Both the position numbers and the translations under genes were made by a program. The notes beneath the pieces are model-generated. The model saw only the letters and a program-made list of their open reading frames with translations. It was not told where the DNA came from and searched no databases. From Pandoraea terrigena (GTDB lineage Bacteria > Pseudomonadota > Gammaproteobacteria > Burkholderiales > Burkholderiaceae): a DNA stretch of 64,000 nucleotides. Numbering within the stretch: the stretch's first letter is position 1; every line of letters starts with the position of its first letter. Where the stretch lies: the NCBI RefSeq assembly GCF_902459705.1, contig NZ_CABPRU010000001.1, positions 682,001 through 746,000 on the forward strand. The letters run 5' to 3'. Shown piece after piece: positions 25,495 to 33,886 of the stretch.

Positions 25495-26358
25495 GTGATC
25501 AATCTGCACGACATCCGTTACGTGCGGCTGGGCACACGCGACCTTGAAGGTGCCACACGTTATGCGCGCACCATTCTTGGATTGCAGGAGGTGCGCCGTG
25601 AGGCCGGTTACGTTTTCCTTCGCAGCGACAGCCGTGATCATTCGGTGTGCTACTTCGAGGGCGATCCCGCTGACCAGACCGTTGCGTTCGACATTGCCAG
25701 CGACGCAGATTTCGATGCCGCCGCCGCACAACTCGACGCCATGCGCATCGACGCGCGCCGGGGCACGCGCGACGAGGCCGACGGGCGCCGTGTCGCCGAT
25801 TTCCTGACGTTTCGCGACCCGACCGGCAATCAGATCGAACTGGTATTGCGGGCCGCGCAGACGGGGCGCGGCTATCACGGCGAGCGCGACGCAGGCATCG
25901 ACTCGTTCAGTCACGTGGGGCTATGCACGACCGATGCGCGTCGCGATGAAGCGTTCTGGACGAGCGTATGCAATGCGCGTGTCTCGGATCGTATCGGCGA
26001 CGCACCGCTGCTGCGCATCGACGAAGTGCATCACAAGATTGCACTGTTTCCGGCCAGGCGCGCCGGTGTCCAGCACGTGAACTTCCAGGTCAACGGCATC
26101 GACGACCTCATGCGCTCGTGGTACTTCCTTCGCGAGCAGGGCGTGCCGATTCGCTTCGGTCCGGGACGTCACCCGACGTCGCACGCCATGTTCCTTTACT
26201 TCGCTGGGCCCGACGGCATGGTCTACGAGTACTCCACGGGCGTGCGAAAGATTGCGCCGGAAGACGAAGCGACGTACGTGCCGCGTCAGTTCCCGTTCGA
26301 TCCTACCGGGTTCTGCATGTGGGGCGCCGCGCCTGAGATCCCCGAGTTTTCGGCCTGA
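25495..26358 (+). CDS. Type I extradiol ring-cleavage dioxygenase (VOC family)
   Basis: This 287-residue enzyme has two VOC domains (about 3-120 and 137-270). The C-terminal one carries the iron ligands H140 (SFSHVGL), H194 (QHVNFQV) and E245 (VYEYSTG) and the FGPGRHPTSHAMFLYF segment with the second-sphere histidine, so it should be active. It cleaves a catechol ring next to the hydroxyls. The start is GTG at 25495, set by an AGGAG ribosome site seven bases upstream. Followed by a decarboxylase-like class II aldolase gene, it recalls the CmtC/2,3-dihydroxybenzoate 3,4-dioxygenase arrangement, so a carboxylated catechol is a likely substrate. Confidence 0.88.
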   Translation: MINLHDIRYVRLGTRDLEGATRYARTILGLQEVRREAGYVFLRSDSRDHSVCYFEGDPADQTVAFDIASDADFDAAAAQLDAMRIDARRGTRDEADGRRVADFLTFRDPTGNQIELVLRAAQTGRGYHGERDAGIDSFSHVGLCTTDARRDEAFWTSVCNARVSDRIGDAPLLRIDEVHHKIALFPARRAGVQHVNFQVNGIDDLMRSWYFLREQGVPIRFGPGRHPTSHAMFLYFAGPDGMVYEYSTGVRKIAPEDEATYVPRQFPFDPTGFCMWGAAPEIPEFSA

Positions 26359-26403
26359 CGCCTCGCGTCGATTCCACTGGCGGCGTAAGCCCCCCGATGC
26401 TCC

Positions 26404-27135
26404 ATGACACCTGCTCCCTTTCCCACTGCCGATATCGCCGAGCGTGACCGCGCGGTGCGCGTGGCGGCTCGTACCCTGGCCCGTGCAGGCCTCGCCCACG
26501 CCTATGGGCATTGCAGCGTGCGGCTCGATGCCAAGCACTTCCTTGTGTGTGCGGCACGTCCGATGGGTCTCATCGGCGTTGGCGAGGCAGGCACGGTGGT
26601 GCCCGTCGACGGCCCGCTGCCCGACGGCGTGCTGGGTGAAGTTCGTTTGCATCAGGCGATCTATCGCTCACGTTCCGAGATCGGGGCGGTGGCGCGCACC
26701 ATGCCGCCCAGGACGATGTCGCTCTCGACGCTGCGCCGCACGCCGCGTGCGCTACATGGTCCGGGCACCTATTTTGCCCCCGGCGTACCGCTGTGGGATG
26801 ACCCGCAACTCGTGCGTACCGATGCGCAGGCCGAGGCCGTCATCGCTGCGATGGGGACGAACGCCGCCGTGGTGATGCGCGGCAACGGGGCCGTCGTCGC
26901 TGCCGACACGCTCGAAGCGATGGTCGCCCTCACGTGGTACCTCGAAGACGCCGCGCGGGTCGACCTCGACGTGCTTGCGCTCGAAGCGACATATCCCGCG
27001 GCGGTACTCGACATCGACGCGTGCCGCGCGCGTGCCACGCGCTCGGGACGAATCATCGAGCGCATGTGGGAATACCTGTCGGCGGGCGACCCGGAACGGC
27101 ACGACGCAAGTGCGTCGCCGGCGGTGCGCGCGTGA
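26404..27135 (+). CDS. Class II aldolase/adducin-fold protein, decarboxylase candidate lacking zinc histidines
   Basis: This 243-residue protein has the class II aldolase fold pattern (AYGHCSVRL, the acidic E79 in GEVRLHQAIYRSR, and the late RGNGAVV loop). Family members near extradiol dioxygenases (CmtD type) decarboxylate the carboxylated ring-cleavage product. Oddly, the usual HxH zinc pair is replaced by R98-T-M100 (VARTMPP) and the third histidine, normally in NHG, by N161 (RGNG). It may therefore work without metal, bind it differently, or do another reaction. It starts 45 bases after the dioxygenase gene in the same operon. Confidence 0.75.
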   Translation: MTPAPFPTADIAERDRAVRVAARTLARAGLAHAYGHCSVRLDAKHFLVCAARPMGLIGVGEAGTVVPVDGPLPDGVLGEVRLHQAIYRSRSEIGAVARTMPPRTMSLSTLRRTPRALHGPGTYFAPGVPLWDDPQLVRTDAQAEAVIAAMGTNAAVVMRGNGAVVAADTLEAMVALTWYLEDAARVDLDVLALEATYPAAVLDIDACRARATRSGRIIERMWEYLSAGDPERHDASASPAVRA

Positions 27136-27270
27136 GGCTCGCCCGCCGACGCATCAGGCACCTGTTTTTGACGTAATCGCCCCCTAACCGGCGAGGCCTT
27201 CACAGAGCGTCGTTGAAAGACGCCACGGCCCGTCGCCCAGCCCGCGGTCTTTACCGCACAGGAGACAGAC

Positions 27271-28608
27271 ATGGAAATATCCGCTTTGATGAATCGCCAG
27301 GGCATCACGCCGTTTCAATGGCGCGTGATCGCCCTGTGCTTTCTGATCGTGACACTGGACGGCTTCGATACCGCCGCCATCGGCTATCTTGCGCCGGCCA
27401 TCCGCAGTGAGTGGACCATGGCGACAACCAGCCTCGGCACCGTCTTTGGCGCGGGGCTCGGCGGTCTGATGCTCGGCTGCTTCATTTTTGGCCCGCTGGC
27501 GGACCGCATCGGCCGCAAACGTGTGCTCATCCTCTCGGTCATTCTGTTCTCGCTCGGCAGTATCGCGTCGGCGTTCGTGCGCAGTCCGACCGAGCTTGCC
27601 GTCGTGCGCTTCGTCACCGGCATCGGCCTGGGCGGTGCCATGCCCAACGCCATCACCCTCAGTTCGGAGTACTGCGCCGAGCGCATGCGTTCGCTGCTCG
27701 TGACGGCCACGTTCTGTGGCTTCACGCTGGGCTTCGCCATCGGCGGCGAGATTGTCGCGCAGACACTTCCGCACATCGGCTGGCGTGGCGTGCTCCTTGC
27801 CGGTGGCGTGGTACCGCTGCTCATCGTGCCGGGACTGATGCGCTGGTTACCCGAATCCATGCGCTATCTGGCCGCACGCGGCGATCGCTCGGCGCAGTTG
27901 CTGGCCATTGCGCAGCACATCGACCCGCAGGTCACGCGCATCGACCCGGAAGTCGCTCCGGTGGGGGCTGCCAGCTCGGCCGTGGGCGGTCTGTTCACGC
28001 GCCGCTACATCGTCGGCACGCTGCTGCTTTGGGCGACCTTCTTCTGCACCCTGTGTGCGTTCTATCTGCTCACGAGCTGGCTGCTGCTGGTCGTCAAGGA
28101 CTCGGGCTACACGCTCGCGGAGGCGGCGCGCATTGGCGCGATGCTGCCGCTTGGCGGCACGGTCGGCGCCGTGTTGATCGGTTTCGCAATGGATCGCACG
28201 AGTCCGTATCGTGTGCTGGCCGCGTCGTATGTCATGGCCGGGATCGCGCTGTGCGTGCTGGGTACGGTCACGCACCAGACGGGATGGCTGATGGCGGTTG
28301 TCTTCCTCGCCGGCTTCGGCGTGGCAGGTTCGCAGACCGGGGCCAACGCCCTGGCGGCGGCGTATTACCCGACCGCCTCGCGTGCCACTGGCGTGGCGTG
28401 GGCGCTTGGCGTAGGGCGCCTGGGCTCGATCCTCGGGTCGGGCCTCGGCGGCGTGCTGATCGCCACCGCGGCGAGCACGGCACAGGCGTTCCAGATCGTC
28501 GCCATCCCGGCATTCATTGCGGCAGGACTCATGCTCGTGATGCGTCGTCGGGTTCGCCGCACAGGCGGCCTTGCGGCGGCCAGCCCGACCGTATCGGGCA
28601 CGGTCTGA
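27271..28608 (+). CDS. MFS aromatic acid:H+ symporter (AAHS family)
   Basis: This 445-residue permease has twelve membrane helices and the AAHS signature early in helix 1, LDGFDTAAIGYLAPAI, with the aspartates needed for proton-coupled uptake, and GPLADRIGRKRV between helices 2 and 3. Relatives PcaK and BenK import hydroxybenzoates. It is the third gene of the extradiol operon and probably brings in the aromatic acid substrate. It resembles the gentisate-cluster permease at 33887, sharing most of helix 1, so the two are paralogues with different partners. A GGAGACAGAC ribosome site precedes the ATG. Confidence 0.9.
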   Translation: MEISALMNRQGITPFQWRVIALCFLIVTLDGFDTAAIGYLAPAIRSEWTMATTSLGTVFGAGLGGLMLGCFIFGPLADRIGRKRVLILSVILFSLGSIASAFVRSPTELAVVRFVTGIGLGGAMPNAITLSSEYCAERMRSLLVTATFCGFTLGFAIGGEIVAQTLPHIGWRGVLLAGGVVPLLIVPGLMRWLPESMRYLAARGDRSAQLLAIAQHIDPQVTRIDPEVAPVGAASSAVGGLFTRRYIVGTLLLWATFFCTLCAFYLLTSWLLLVVKDSGYTLAEAARIGAMLPLGGTVGAVLIGFAMDRTSPYRVLAASYVMAGIALCVLGTVTHQTGWLMAVVFLAGFGVAGSQTGANALAAAYYPTASRATGVAWALGVGRLGSILGSGLGGVLIATAASTAQAFQIVAIPAFIAAGLMLVMRRRVRRTGGLAAASPTVSGTV

Positions 28609-28709
28609 CCGGCACGCGGGACGAGCGCCTGGCGGCGCGCATTTCTATAAGTCGCCGGCCGACACCGGCCGGACCACTACAAGCTGTAACGTTCAATGGA
28701 GACATCACT

Positions 28710-29852
28710 GTGATCCACAAGGGACTGCCTGCGCTCGCGCTGGCTGCCGGCCTCGCGTTGGCTGATACATCCGCTTCGGCCCAGAGCGTGACGCTCTATG
28801 GCGTTCTCGACACCGGCATCGAATACGTATCGCATGCGGGTGCCGACAACCGCGCGCTCGTGCGCATGCCGGCCAACACGGGCTCGTTGCCCTCACGCTG
28901 GGGCTTGCGCGGTGACGAGGATCTTGGTGGCGGTTTGCACACGGTGTTCGCACTCGAGAGCGGCTTCAACGTTCGTGCCGGCGACCTGAATCAAGGCGGG
29001 CGGTTGTTCGGCCGGCAGGCATGGGTGGGGCTGTCGAATCGGTATGGCACGTTGTCGTTTGGCCGCCAGTACTCGATGACGTTCTGGGTGATGGGCGATG
29101 CCGACATCCTCGGCCCGGATCTGTACGGCAGTGGTTCGCTCGATAGCTACATCCCCAACGCGCGCAGTGACAACACGATTGCCTACAAGGGCGTGTTCCA
29201 CGGCCTGACGGTGGGCGCGACCTACTCGTTCGGACGCGACAACGGCGGCACCGGCAACGCTCCGGGGCAAGGCACCTGTGCCGGACAGACGGCGGGGCAG
29301 ATGACGTCCTGCCGCCAGATCTCCGCCATGCTCAAGTACGACACGGCCTGGTTCGGCGTGGCGGGCGCCTGGGACGAGCAGCGTGGCGGCAACGGTGCGG
29401 CGGCGAACTTTTTCAACGGTGTGTCGACCGTGCCGCTGACGAGTTCGTCGGACACGGACACGCGATGGCAGTTGAATGGCTACGTGAAGGGGGGCAACTG
29501 GAAGGGCGGCGCGGGTTGGCTGGGCCGTCGCGTGCAGACGGCGTCGGCGGCTGTGGCCGATGTGAACACCGACATGTTCTACGTCGGTGCGCAGTACCAG
29601 TTCACGCCGGCCTTCGCGGTGGACGGTGAGATCTTCCGCATGTTGAACGCGCGCCAGAACACGCGCGCGACGATGGCGACCCTGCGCGGGACCTACTTCC
29701 TCTCGAAACGCACGGCCGTGTACACACAAGTGGCGTGGTTGGGGAACAGCGAACACGCGGCGTATTCGGTGAGCTCGGGTGGGGCGGGAGGTGCACCGGC
29801 GGCGGGCACGAATCAGCTCGGTGTTAACGTCGGCATGCGTCACACATTCTGA
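28710..29852 (+). CDS. Outer-membrane general porin (Burkholderia type)
   Basis: This 380-residue protein has a signal peptide (about 1-25, ending SASAQ) and the trimeric porin start QSVTLYGVLDTGIEYV, the loop-rich beta-barrel pattern (SRWGLRGDEDLGGGL, GRQAWVGLSNRYGTLSFGRQY) and the C-terminal aromatic residue in GMRHTF for barrel assembly. The start is GTG at 28710 with a GGAGA ribosome site eight bases ahead. It closes the aromatic operon and would admit the substrate across the outer membrane, with the AAHS permease next. Two hairpins follow. Confidence 0.9.
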   Translation: MIHKGLPALALAAGLALADTSASAQSVTLYGVLDTGIEYVSHAGADNRALVRMPANTGSLPSRWGLRGDEDLGGGLHTVFALESGFNVRAGDLNQGGRLFGRQAWVGLSNRYGTLSFGRQYSMTFWVMGDADILGPDLYGSGSLDSYIPNARSDNTIAYKGVFHGLTVGATYSFGRDNGGTGNAPGQGTCAGQTAGQMTSCRQISAMLKYDTAWFGVAGAWDEQRGGNGAAANFFNGVSTVPLTSSSDTDTRWQLNGYVKGGNWKGGAGWLGRRVQTASAAVADVNTDMFYVGAQYQFTPAFAVDGEIFRMLNARQNTRATMATLRGTYFLSKRTAVYTQVAWLGNSEHAAYSVSSGGAGGAPAAGTNQLGVNVGMRHTF

Positions 29853-29858
29853 CCCATA

Positions 29859-29895
29859 GGCATCGTGGTCGTGCCGGTGACAAGACCACGATGCC
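29859..29895 (+). terminator. Hairpin after the porin gene
   Basis: A perfect 12-bp stem GGCATCGTGGTC / GACCACGATGCC with a 13-base loop starts six bases after the porin stop. No T tract follows, but the strength and position make it a likely transcript end or 3' stabiliser. Confidence 0.6.
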
Positions 29896-29948
29896 GAAAG
29901 TGCCGCGCACGGCGCCCGCCGTGAGCGGTGTTTCGCTGACTGCGGTTC

Positions 29949-29969
29949 GGGGGAGGCAACGCCTCCCCC
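29949..29969 (-). terminator. Hairpin after the aldo/keto reductase gene
   Basis: A perfect 9-bp stem GGGGGAGGC / GCCTCCCCC with a three-base loop starts four bases past the reductase stop at 29974. There is no T tract. Together with the preceding hairpin it separates two convergent transcription units. Confidence 0.6.
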
Positions 29970-29973
29970 ATTG

Positions 29974-31023
29974 TCAAAGCGGGCCGGCCTCGGCGAGCTG
30001 TGCGCGGCGCGGATCTCCCTGGCGCGAGAGCATCCAGCCGGGGTATTCGCTCGGCAGTGCGCTGGCCGCATTGATGGCGGACAGGTCGCGTTCGCTGAGC
30101 GTGACACGCGCTGCCGCGATATTGTCGTCGAGCTGATCGGCTCGCTTGGCGCCGATGATGACCGTCGAGACGACCGGCTGGGCGAGCAGCCAGGCGAGTG
30201 CGATCTGTGCGACCGATACGCCCTTCTCGGCGGCAATGCCACGCATGACGTCGATGGCGTCGTAGGCACGTTCCACATTGACCGGGGGGAAGTCGAAGGT
30301 TTGCCGGCGGCTGCCTGCCTCGGCCTGACCGTCACGCGTGTATTTGCCCGAAAGCAGGCCGCCGGCCAGCGGACTCCACACCATCAGACCGACGTTCTCG
30401 CTGCGCAGCATTGGAACAATTTCGCGTTCGAGATCGCGCCCGGCGACCGTGTAGTAAGCCTGAAGCGATGCGAAGCTCGCGAGGTTCAGGCGCGCCGAAA
30501 TGCCCAGCGCCTTGGTAATCTGCCACGCGGCCCAGTTCGAGACACCGATGTAGCGCACGTGCCCCTGACGCACCAGCGTGTCGAGCGCTGCGAGGGTCTC
30601 TTCGATGGGCGTGACCGGATCGAAGCCGTGCACCTGGTACAGATCGATGTGATCGAGTTGCAGGCGCTTGAGGCTGGCCTTGATGCCATCCATGATGTGA
30701 TAGCGCGACAGGCCGCGCGAGTTGGCCCCTTGCGCGCCCGTCGCACCGAAGACCTTGGTGGCGACCACGACGTTATCGCGCGGCACCTTGAGATTGCGCA
30801 GCGCCTGGCCGGTCAGGATTTCCGACTGGCCTTCCGAATAGACGTCGGCCGTATCGATGAAGTTGATGCCCGCGTCGAGCGCACGGCCCACGAGCGCATC
30901 GACATCCTGTTGTTGCAAATGGCCGATCTTGCTCCACAGTTCGCCCTGTCCGCCGAAGGTCATCGTGCCGAGGCACAGTTCCGAGACGAAGAGGCCGGTA
31001 TTGCCGAGTTTTCTTTGTCGCAT
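29974..31023 (-). CDS. Aldo/keto reductase
   Basis: This 349-residue NADPH-dependent reductase has the family motifs GTMTFGG, INFIDTADVYSEGQSE with catalytic D and Y, KTFG-type ATKVFGATG with the lysine, DLYQVHGFDP with the histidine, and the late IIGAKRADQLDDN cofactor segment. It resembles the YajO/Tas-like branch that reduces small aldehydes and ketones. The ATG at 31023 gives the standard MRQRKLGNTG start. The AraC-type gene at 31271 is divergent; such pairs usually mean the reductase is its target and responds to an aldehyde or similar stress. Confidence 0.9.
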   Translation of the reverse strand: MRQRKLGNTGLFVSELCLGTMTFGGQGELWSKIGHLQQQDVDALVGRALDAGINFIDTADVYSEGQSEILTGQALRNLKVPRDNVVVATKVFGATGAQGANSRGLSRYHIMDGIKASLKRLQLDHIDLYQVHGFDPVTPIEETLAALDTLVRQGHVRYIGVSNWAAWQITKALGISARLNLASFASLQAYYTVAGRDLEREIVPMLRSENVGLMVWSPLAGGLLSGKYTRDGQAEAGSRRQTFDFPPVNVERAYDAIDVMRGIAAEKGVSVAQIALAWLLAQPVVSTVIIGAKRADQLDDNIAAARVTLSERDLSAINAASALPSEYPGWMLSRQGDPRRAQLAEAGPL

Positions 31024-31270
31024 TGCATCGCTCCGTTGAAATTGCCGCCCGTGGCATGGGGCCGTCAAAAGGGTGAAAACGGCTTGCACGGGATGAGAAG
31101 AATTATGCGTCGCGGGGTATTGGGCAAGCAGTACCTGTTTCTGCACATTTCCTGCCTGATCGTGTGAATTCCATCCCGGAGGATCAGGCAAGAGAGTGTG
31201 GCAGGGGTATGCTTTGCAGCATTGCGGCCGTCAAGTGGGGATCGGCCGCCTCTTGAGTGAGGGCATTGCC

Positions 31271-32242
31271 ATGCATCTGGTGAAGACTGTGCTTCGCGAG
31301 GCGTCACAGCCAACGTTTGGCGACGATCCGTCGCTTGCCGCGCGTACCGAACTGGTGCATCTGCTGGAGCGAGCGACGCACGGCCTGGAAGGCACGACGC
31401 CGACGGCGGTGGACGGCCTGTTCGTGCATCGCATCCTGCATCCCGGCGGGCCGAAGCCGGCGCTGCAACAGCCGGCGTTTGCCGTCATCGCACAGGGCGA
31501 GAAGCGCTTGCAGATCGGCGAAGCGGATTACGCGTACGACCCGATGCACTACATGGTGTCGTCGGTCCATTTGCCGGTGGTGGCGCAGGTGTCGGGGGCG
31601 AGTGAGCAATCACCGTATCTCGGGTTGCGGCTCGACTTGTCGGCCGAGGATGTTACATCGCTCATCGGCGACGAGCATCTGCCGCCGCCGGCCCCCGCGG
31701 TGAGCGGCCGGGGCATGTACGTCAATCGTCTGGATGCAACGCTGCTCGATGCGGTGCTGCGGTTGCTTCGGTTGCTGGAAACGCCGCGCGACGTCCCGAT
31801 CCTCGCGCCGATGATCAAACGCGAGATCGTCTATCGATTGCTGATGAACGGGCAGGGGGCGTTGCTGCGGCAGATGGCGCTGCAGGACAGCCAGATGAAT
31901 CGCATTACGCGCGCCGTGCGTTGGCTGCGCGAACATTACGCACAACCGTTGCGGGTGGAGGCGTTGGCGCAGGAGGTGCATATGAGCGTGTCGTCGCTGC
32001 ATCATCACTTCAAGCTGGTGACGGCCATGAGCCCGGTGCAGTATCAGAAGCAATTGCGTTTGCAGGAGGCAAGGCGGCTGATCTTTGGGGCTGACATCAC
32101 CGTGGCCGCGGCAGCGCAGGCGGTGGGCTATGAAAGCGCATCGCAGTTCAGCCGTGAATACGCGCGGGTGTTTGGTGAAGCACCGCTGCGCGACAAACGC
32201 CGATGGCTGCAGGAGGGCGAGGCTGGAGCGCCGCGAAGCTAA
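31271..32242 (+). CDS. AraC family regulator
   Basis: This 323-residue regulator has an N-terminal AraC_N-type cupin sensing domain (about 30-180, with FAVIAQGEKRLQIGEADYAYDPMHYMVSS) and the C-terminal pair of helix-turn-helix motifs (about 205-300, LREHYAQPLRVEALAQEVHMSVSSLHHHFKLVT and then AQAVGYESASQFSREYAR). I chose the ATG at 31271 because the preceding in-frame codons lack family resemblance. It is divergent from the aldo/keto reductase gene, which it probably activates. Confidence 0.9.
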   Translation: MHLVKTVLREASQPTFGDDPSLAARTELVHLLERATHGLEGTTPTAVDGLFVHRILHPGGPKPALQQPAFAVIAQGEKRLQIGEADYAYDPMHYMVSSVHLPVVAQVSGASEQSPYLGLRLDLSAEDVTSLIGDEHLPPPAPAVSGRGMYVNRLDATLLDAVLRLLRLLETPRDVPILAPMIKREIVYRLLMNGQGALLRQMALQDSQMNRITRAVRWLREHYAQPLRVEALAQEVHMSVSSLHHHFKLVTAMSPVQYQKQLRLQEARRLIFGADITVAAAAQAVGYESASQFSREYARVFGEAPLRDKRRWLQEGEAGAPRS

Positions 32243-32429
32243 TCGTTTTGGGGCCGCGTTTGCGTGCGACGAAATGGGATGCGACGTCCTCGTCGGGAAG
32301 GGCGGGGCGTGCGTCTTCTCGCGCATCCCGCACGGTGCGCTTGACCCATGGCCCCGAACAAGCGCCACACGGCGAACCGGCTGGTTGTAAAATCGGTGAC
32401 GTTGCCGACTTGCCTGCAGGAGGCTCGCC

Positions 32430-32681
32430 ATGCTGTCGATCCATACCGGTTTCGTCGTTTGTCCCACCTGTAAAGCCCGCTTCCCCGTCGCGGCGAGCGA
32501 GCCGACCGTCCAGGCGATGTATGACTATCTCCATTCGAAGGCCGAAGTGAAGTGCCCGACGTGCGAGACGGTCTTTACCACGGGCAGTGCCGCGAGCAGC
32601 ATCGAGTTCGAGCCGGTCAACGACGGCGTCACGCTCTCGCCGTCGCCCGTGCGCAGCATCGACGGGCTCGACAATCACTGA
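32430..32681 (+). CDS. Small zinc-ribbon protein of unknown function
   Basis: This 83-residue protein has two CxxC pairs, CPTC at 11-14 and CPTC at 42-45, set 27 residues apart as in a zinc ribbon. The rest is polar with a Ser/Pro-rich tail. A good ribosome site (AGGAGG) lies ten bases before the ATG, which supports it being translated. I do not recognise the family. It stands between the AraC gene and the convergent hydroxyacid dehydrogenase, 13 bases from the latter's stop. Confidence 0.65.
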   Translation: MLSIHTGFVVCPTCKARFPVAASEPTVQAMYDYLHSKAEVKCPTCETVFTTGSAASSIEFEPVNDGVTLSPSPVRSIDGLDNH

Positions 32682-32694
32682 GGCAATTCGCGGC

Positions 32695-33636
32695 TCACAG
32701 CGGCGTCAACAGCGGCTCTCCCGCCTGGAAGCGGCGCGTATTCTCGAGAAACAAGGCGAGCGTGGCGGCTTCCGCCTCGGGTGAGCGGCCCGCCACGTGC
32801 GGACTGAGCACCACATTCTGCAAGTCGATCAGTGCCGGGGGCGGTGACGGCTCGCCTTCGTAGACGTCCAGCCCGGCGCCGGCGATGACGCCGTCGCGCA
32901 ATGCGTCGGCCAGGGCGGCCGTGTCGACGATGCTGCCACGCCCCAGATTGACGAGAAAGCCGTGCCGGCCCAGCGCGTGCAGCACTTCCGCGTTCACGAG
33001 GTGATGCGACTGCGCGCCGCCCGGCGCCGTCACGACGAGGTAATCCGCCCACTCGGCCAACGCCAGCACGCTGTCGAAGTATTGATAGTGGGCAGGCGCG
33101 TCGTCGCGACGGTTGCGGTTCCGGTAGCCGATTGGCATATCGAACCCTTCGCCACGCTTGGCGAATTGACGCCCGACGGCCCCCAGCCCCACGATTCCCA
33201 GCTTCTTGCCAGACACGCCGGGCTGCATCGGCAGCGCGTCGCGCCACACGCCGCGGCGGCAGGCGGCGTCGAACGCCGGAACGCGCCGCACGGCAGCGAG
33301 CAGGAGGGCGAAGCCCTGGTCCGCCACGGTCGGCGCATTCGCACCGGCGCCGTTCACGGCCACGATATCGCGCGAGCGCATCGCGGCGACATCCAGATTC
33401 TCGTAGCCAGCGCCGAGGGCGCAGACCAATGCCACGTTCGGCAGGTGCGACAACTCGGCAGCGCTCAGACCACGCGCCCCGTTGGTCAGCACGAAGCGCG
33501 CCCGCTCGCCTTCCAGCCCCCAGCCTTCCGGCACGGGGTGATGGCTGGGGTGGTACGCCACCTCGAAATGGGTTTGCAGTTCGGACAACTGCTCGGGGTG
33601 CATCGGGATAATGACCAGCAGTGGGGGCAACGACAC
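32695..33636 (-). CDS. D-2-hydroxyacid dehydrogenase (NAD-binding)
   Basis: This 313-residue enzyme has the D-isomer-specific 2-hydroxyacid dehydrogenase layout: a catalytic domain at both ends and a Rossmann domain with GIVGLGAVGR (around 143-152). The catalytic trio is visible: R in NLGRGSIVD, E in VYEGEP and H in SPHVAGRS. It probably reduces glyoxylate, hydroxypyruvate or a related 2-oxoacid. I chose the GTG at 33636, which has a GGAG ribosome site eight bases upstream and starts right at the first beta strand (LLVIIP). The nearby gentisate pathway makes pyruvate but no direct link is evident. Confidence 0.85.
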   Translation of the reverse strand: MSLPPLLVIIPMHPEQLSELQTHFEVAYHPSHHPVPEGWGLEGERARFVLTNGARGLSAAELSHLPNVALVCALGAGYENLDVAAMRSRDIVAVNGAGANAPTVADQGFALLLAAVRRVPAFDAACRRGVWRDALPMQPGVSGKKLGIVGLGAVGRQFAKRGEGFDMPIGYRNRNRRDDAPAHYQYFDSVLALAEWADYLVVTAPGGAQSHHLVNAEVLHALGRHGFLVNLGRGSIVDTAALADALRDGVIAGAGLDVYEGEPSPPPALIDLQNVVLSPHVAGRSPEAEAATLALFLENTRRFQAGEPLLTPL

Positions 33637-33810
33637 CTTCAATCTCCGCAGGGAAGTGGGGACACGCGGCGCAACGCCACAATGACGCGGGTGCCGCTTG
33701 GACACCCCGAATTCGCCGCCAGCCGACACTGTATGCCTATCGGCAAGAATTTGCGCGATGCGGCACGCGGCTGGACATCCGGAGCGTCGCGATTCCCCCG
33801 GCCGGAAACG

Positions 33811-33850
33811 CGCGCGGGCGCCATCGCGCAATGCGAATGGCGCCCGCGCG
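33811..33850 (-). terminator. Terminator-like hairpin after the gentisate-cluster permease
   Basis: A perfect 14-bp stem (CGCGCGGGCGCCAT at 33811-33824 with its complement at 33837-33850) has a 12-base loop and is followed on the minus strand by TTTCC. It begins 36 bases after the permease stop at 33887 and probably ends the gentisate operon. Confidence 0.65.
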
Positions 33851-33886
33851 AGCCTGAGCCGTGACAGGTTACGTGAGCCGAAGCGC

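Noticed and set aside
28893-30335. Long minus-strand open frame of 480 codons
   Set aside because: It is antisense to the porin and overlaps the aldo/keto reductase, with arginine/proline-rich sequence and no recognisable domain.
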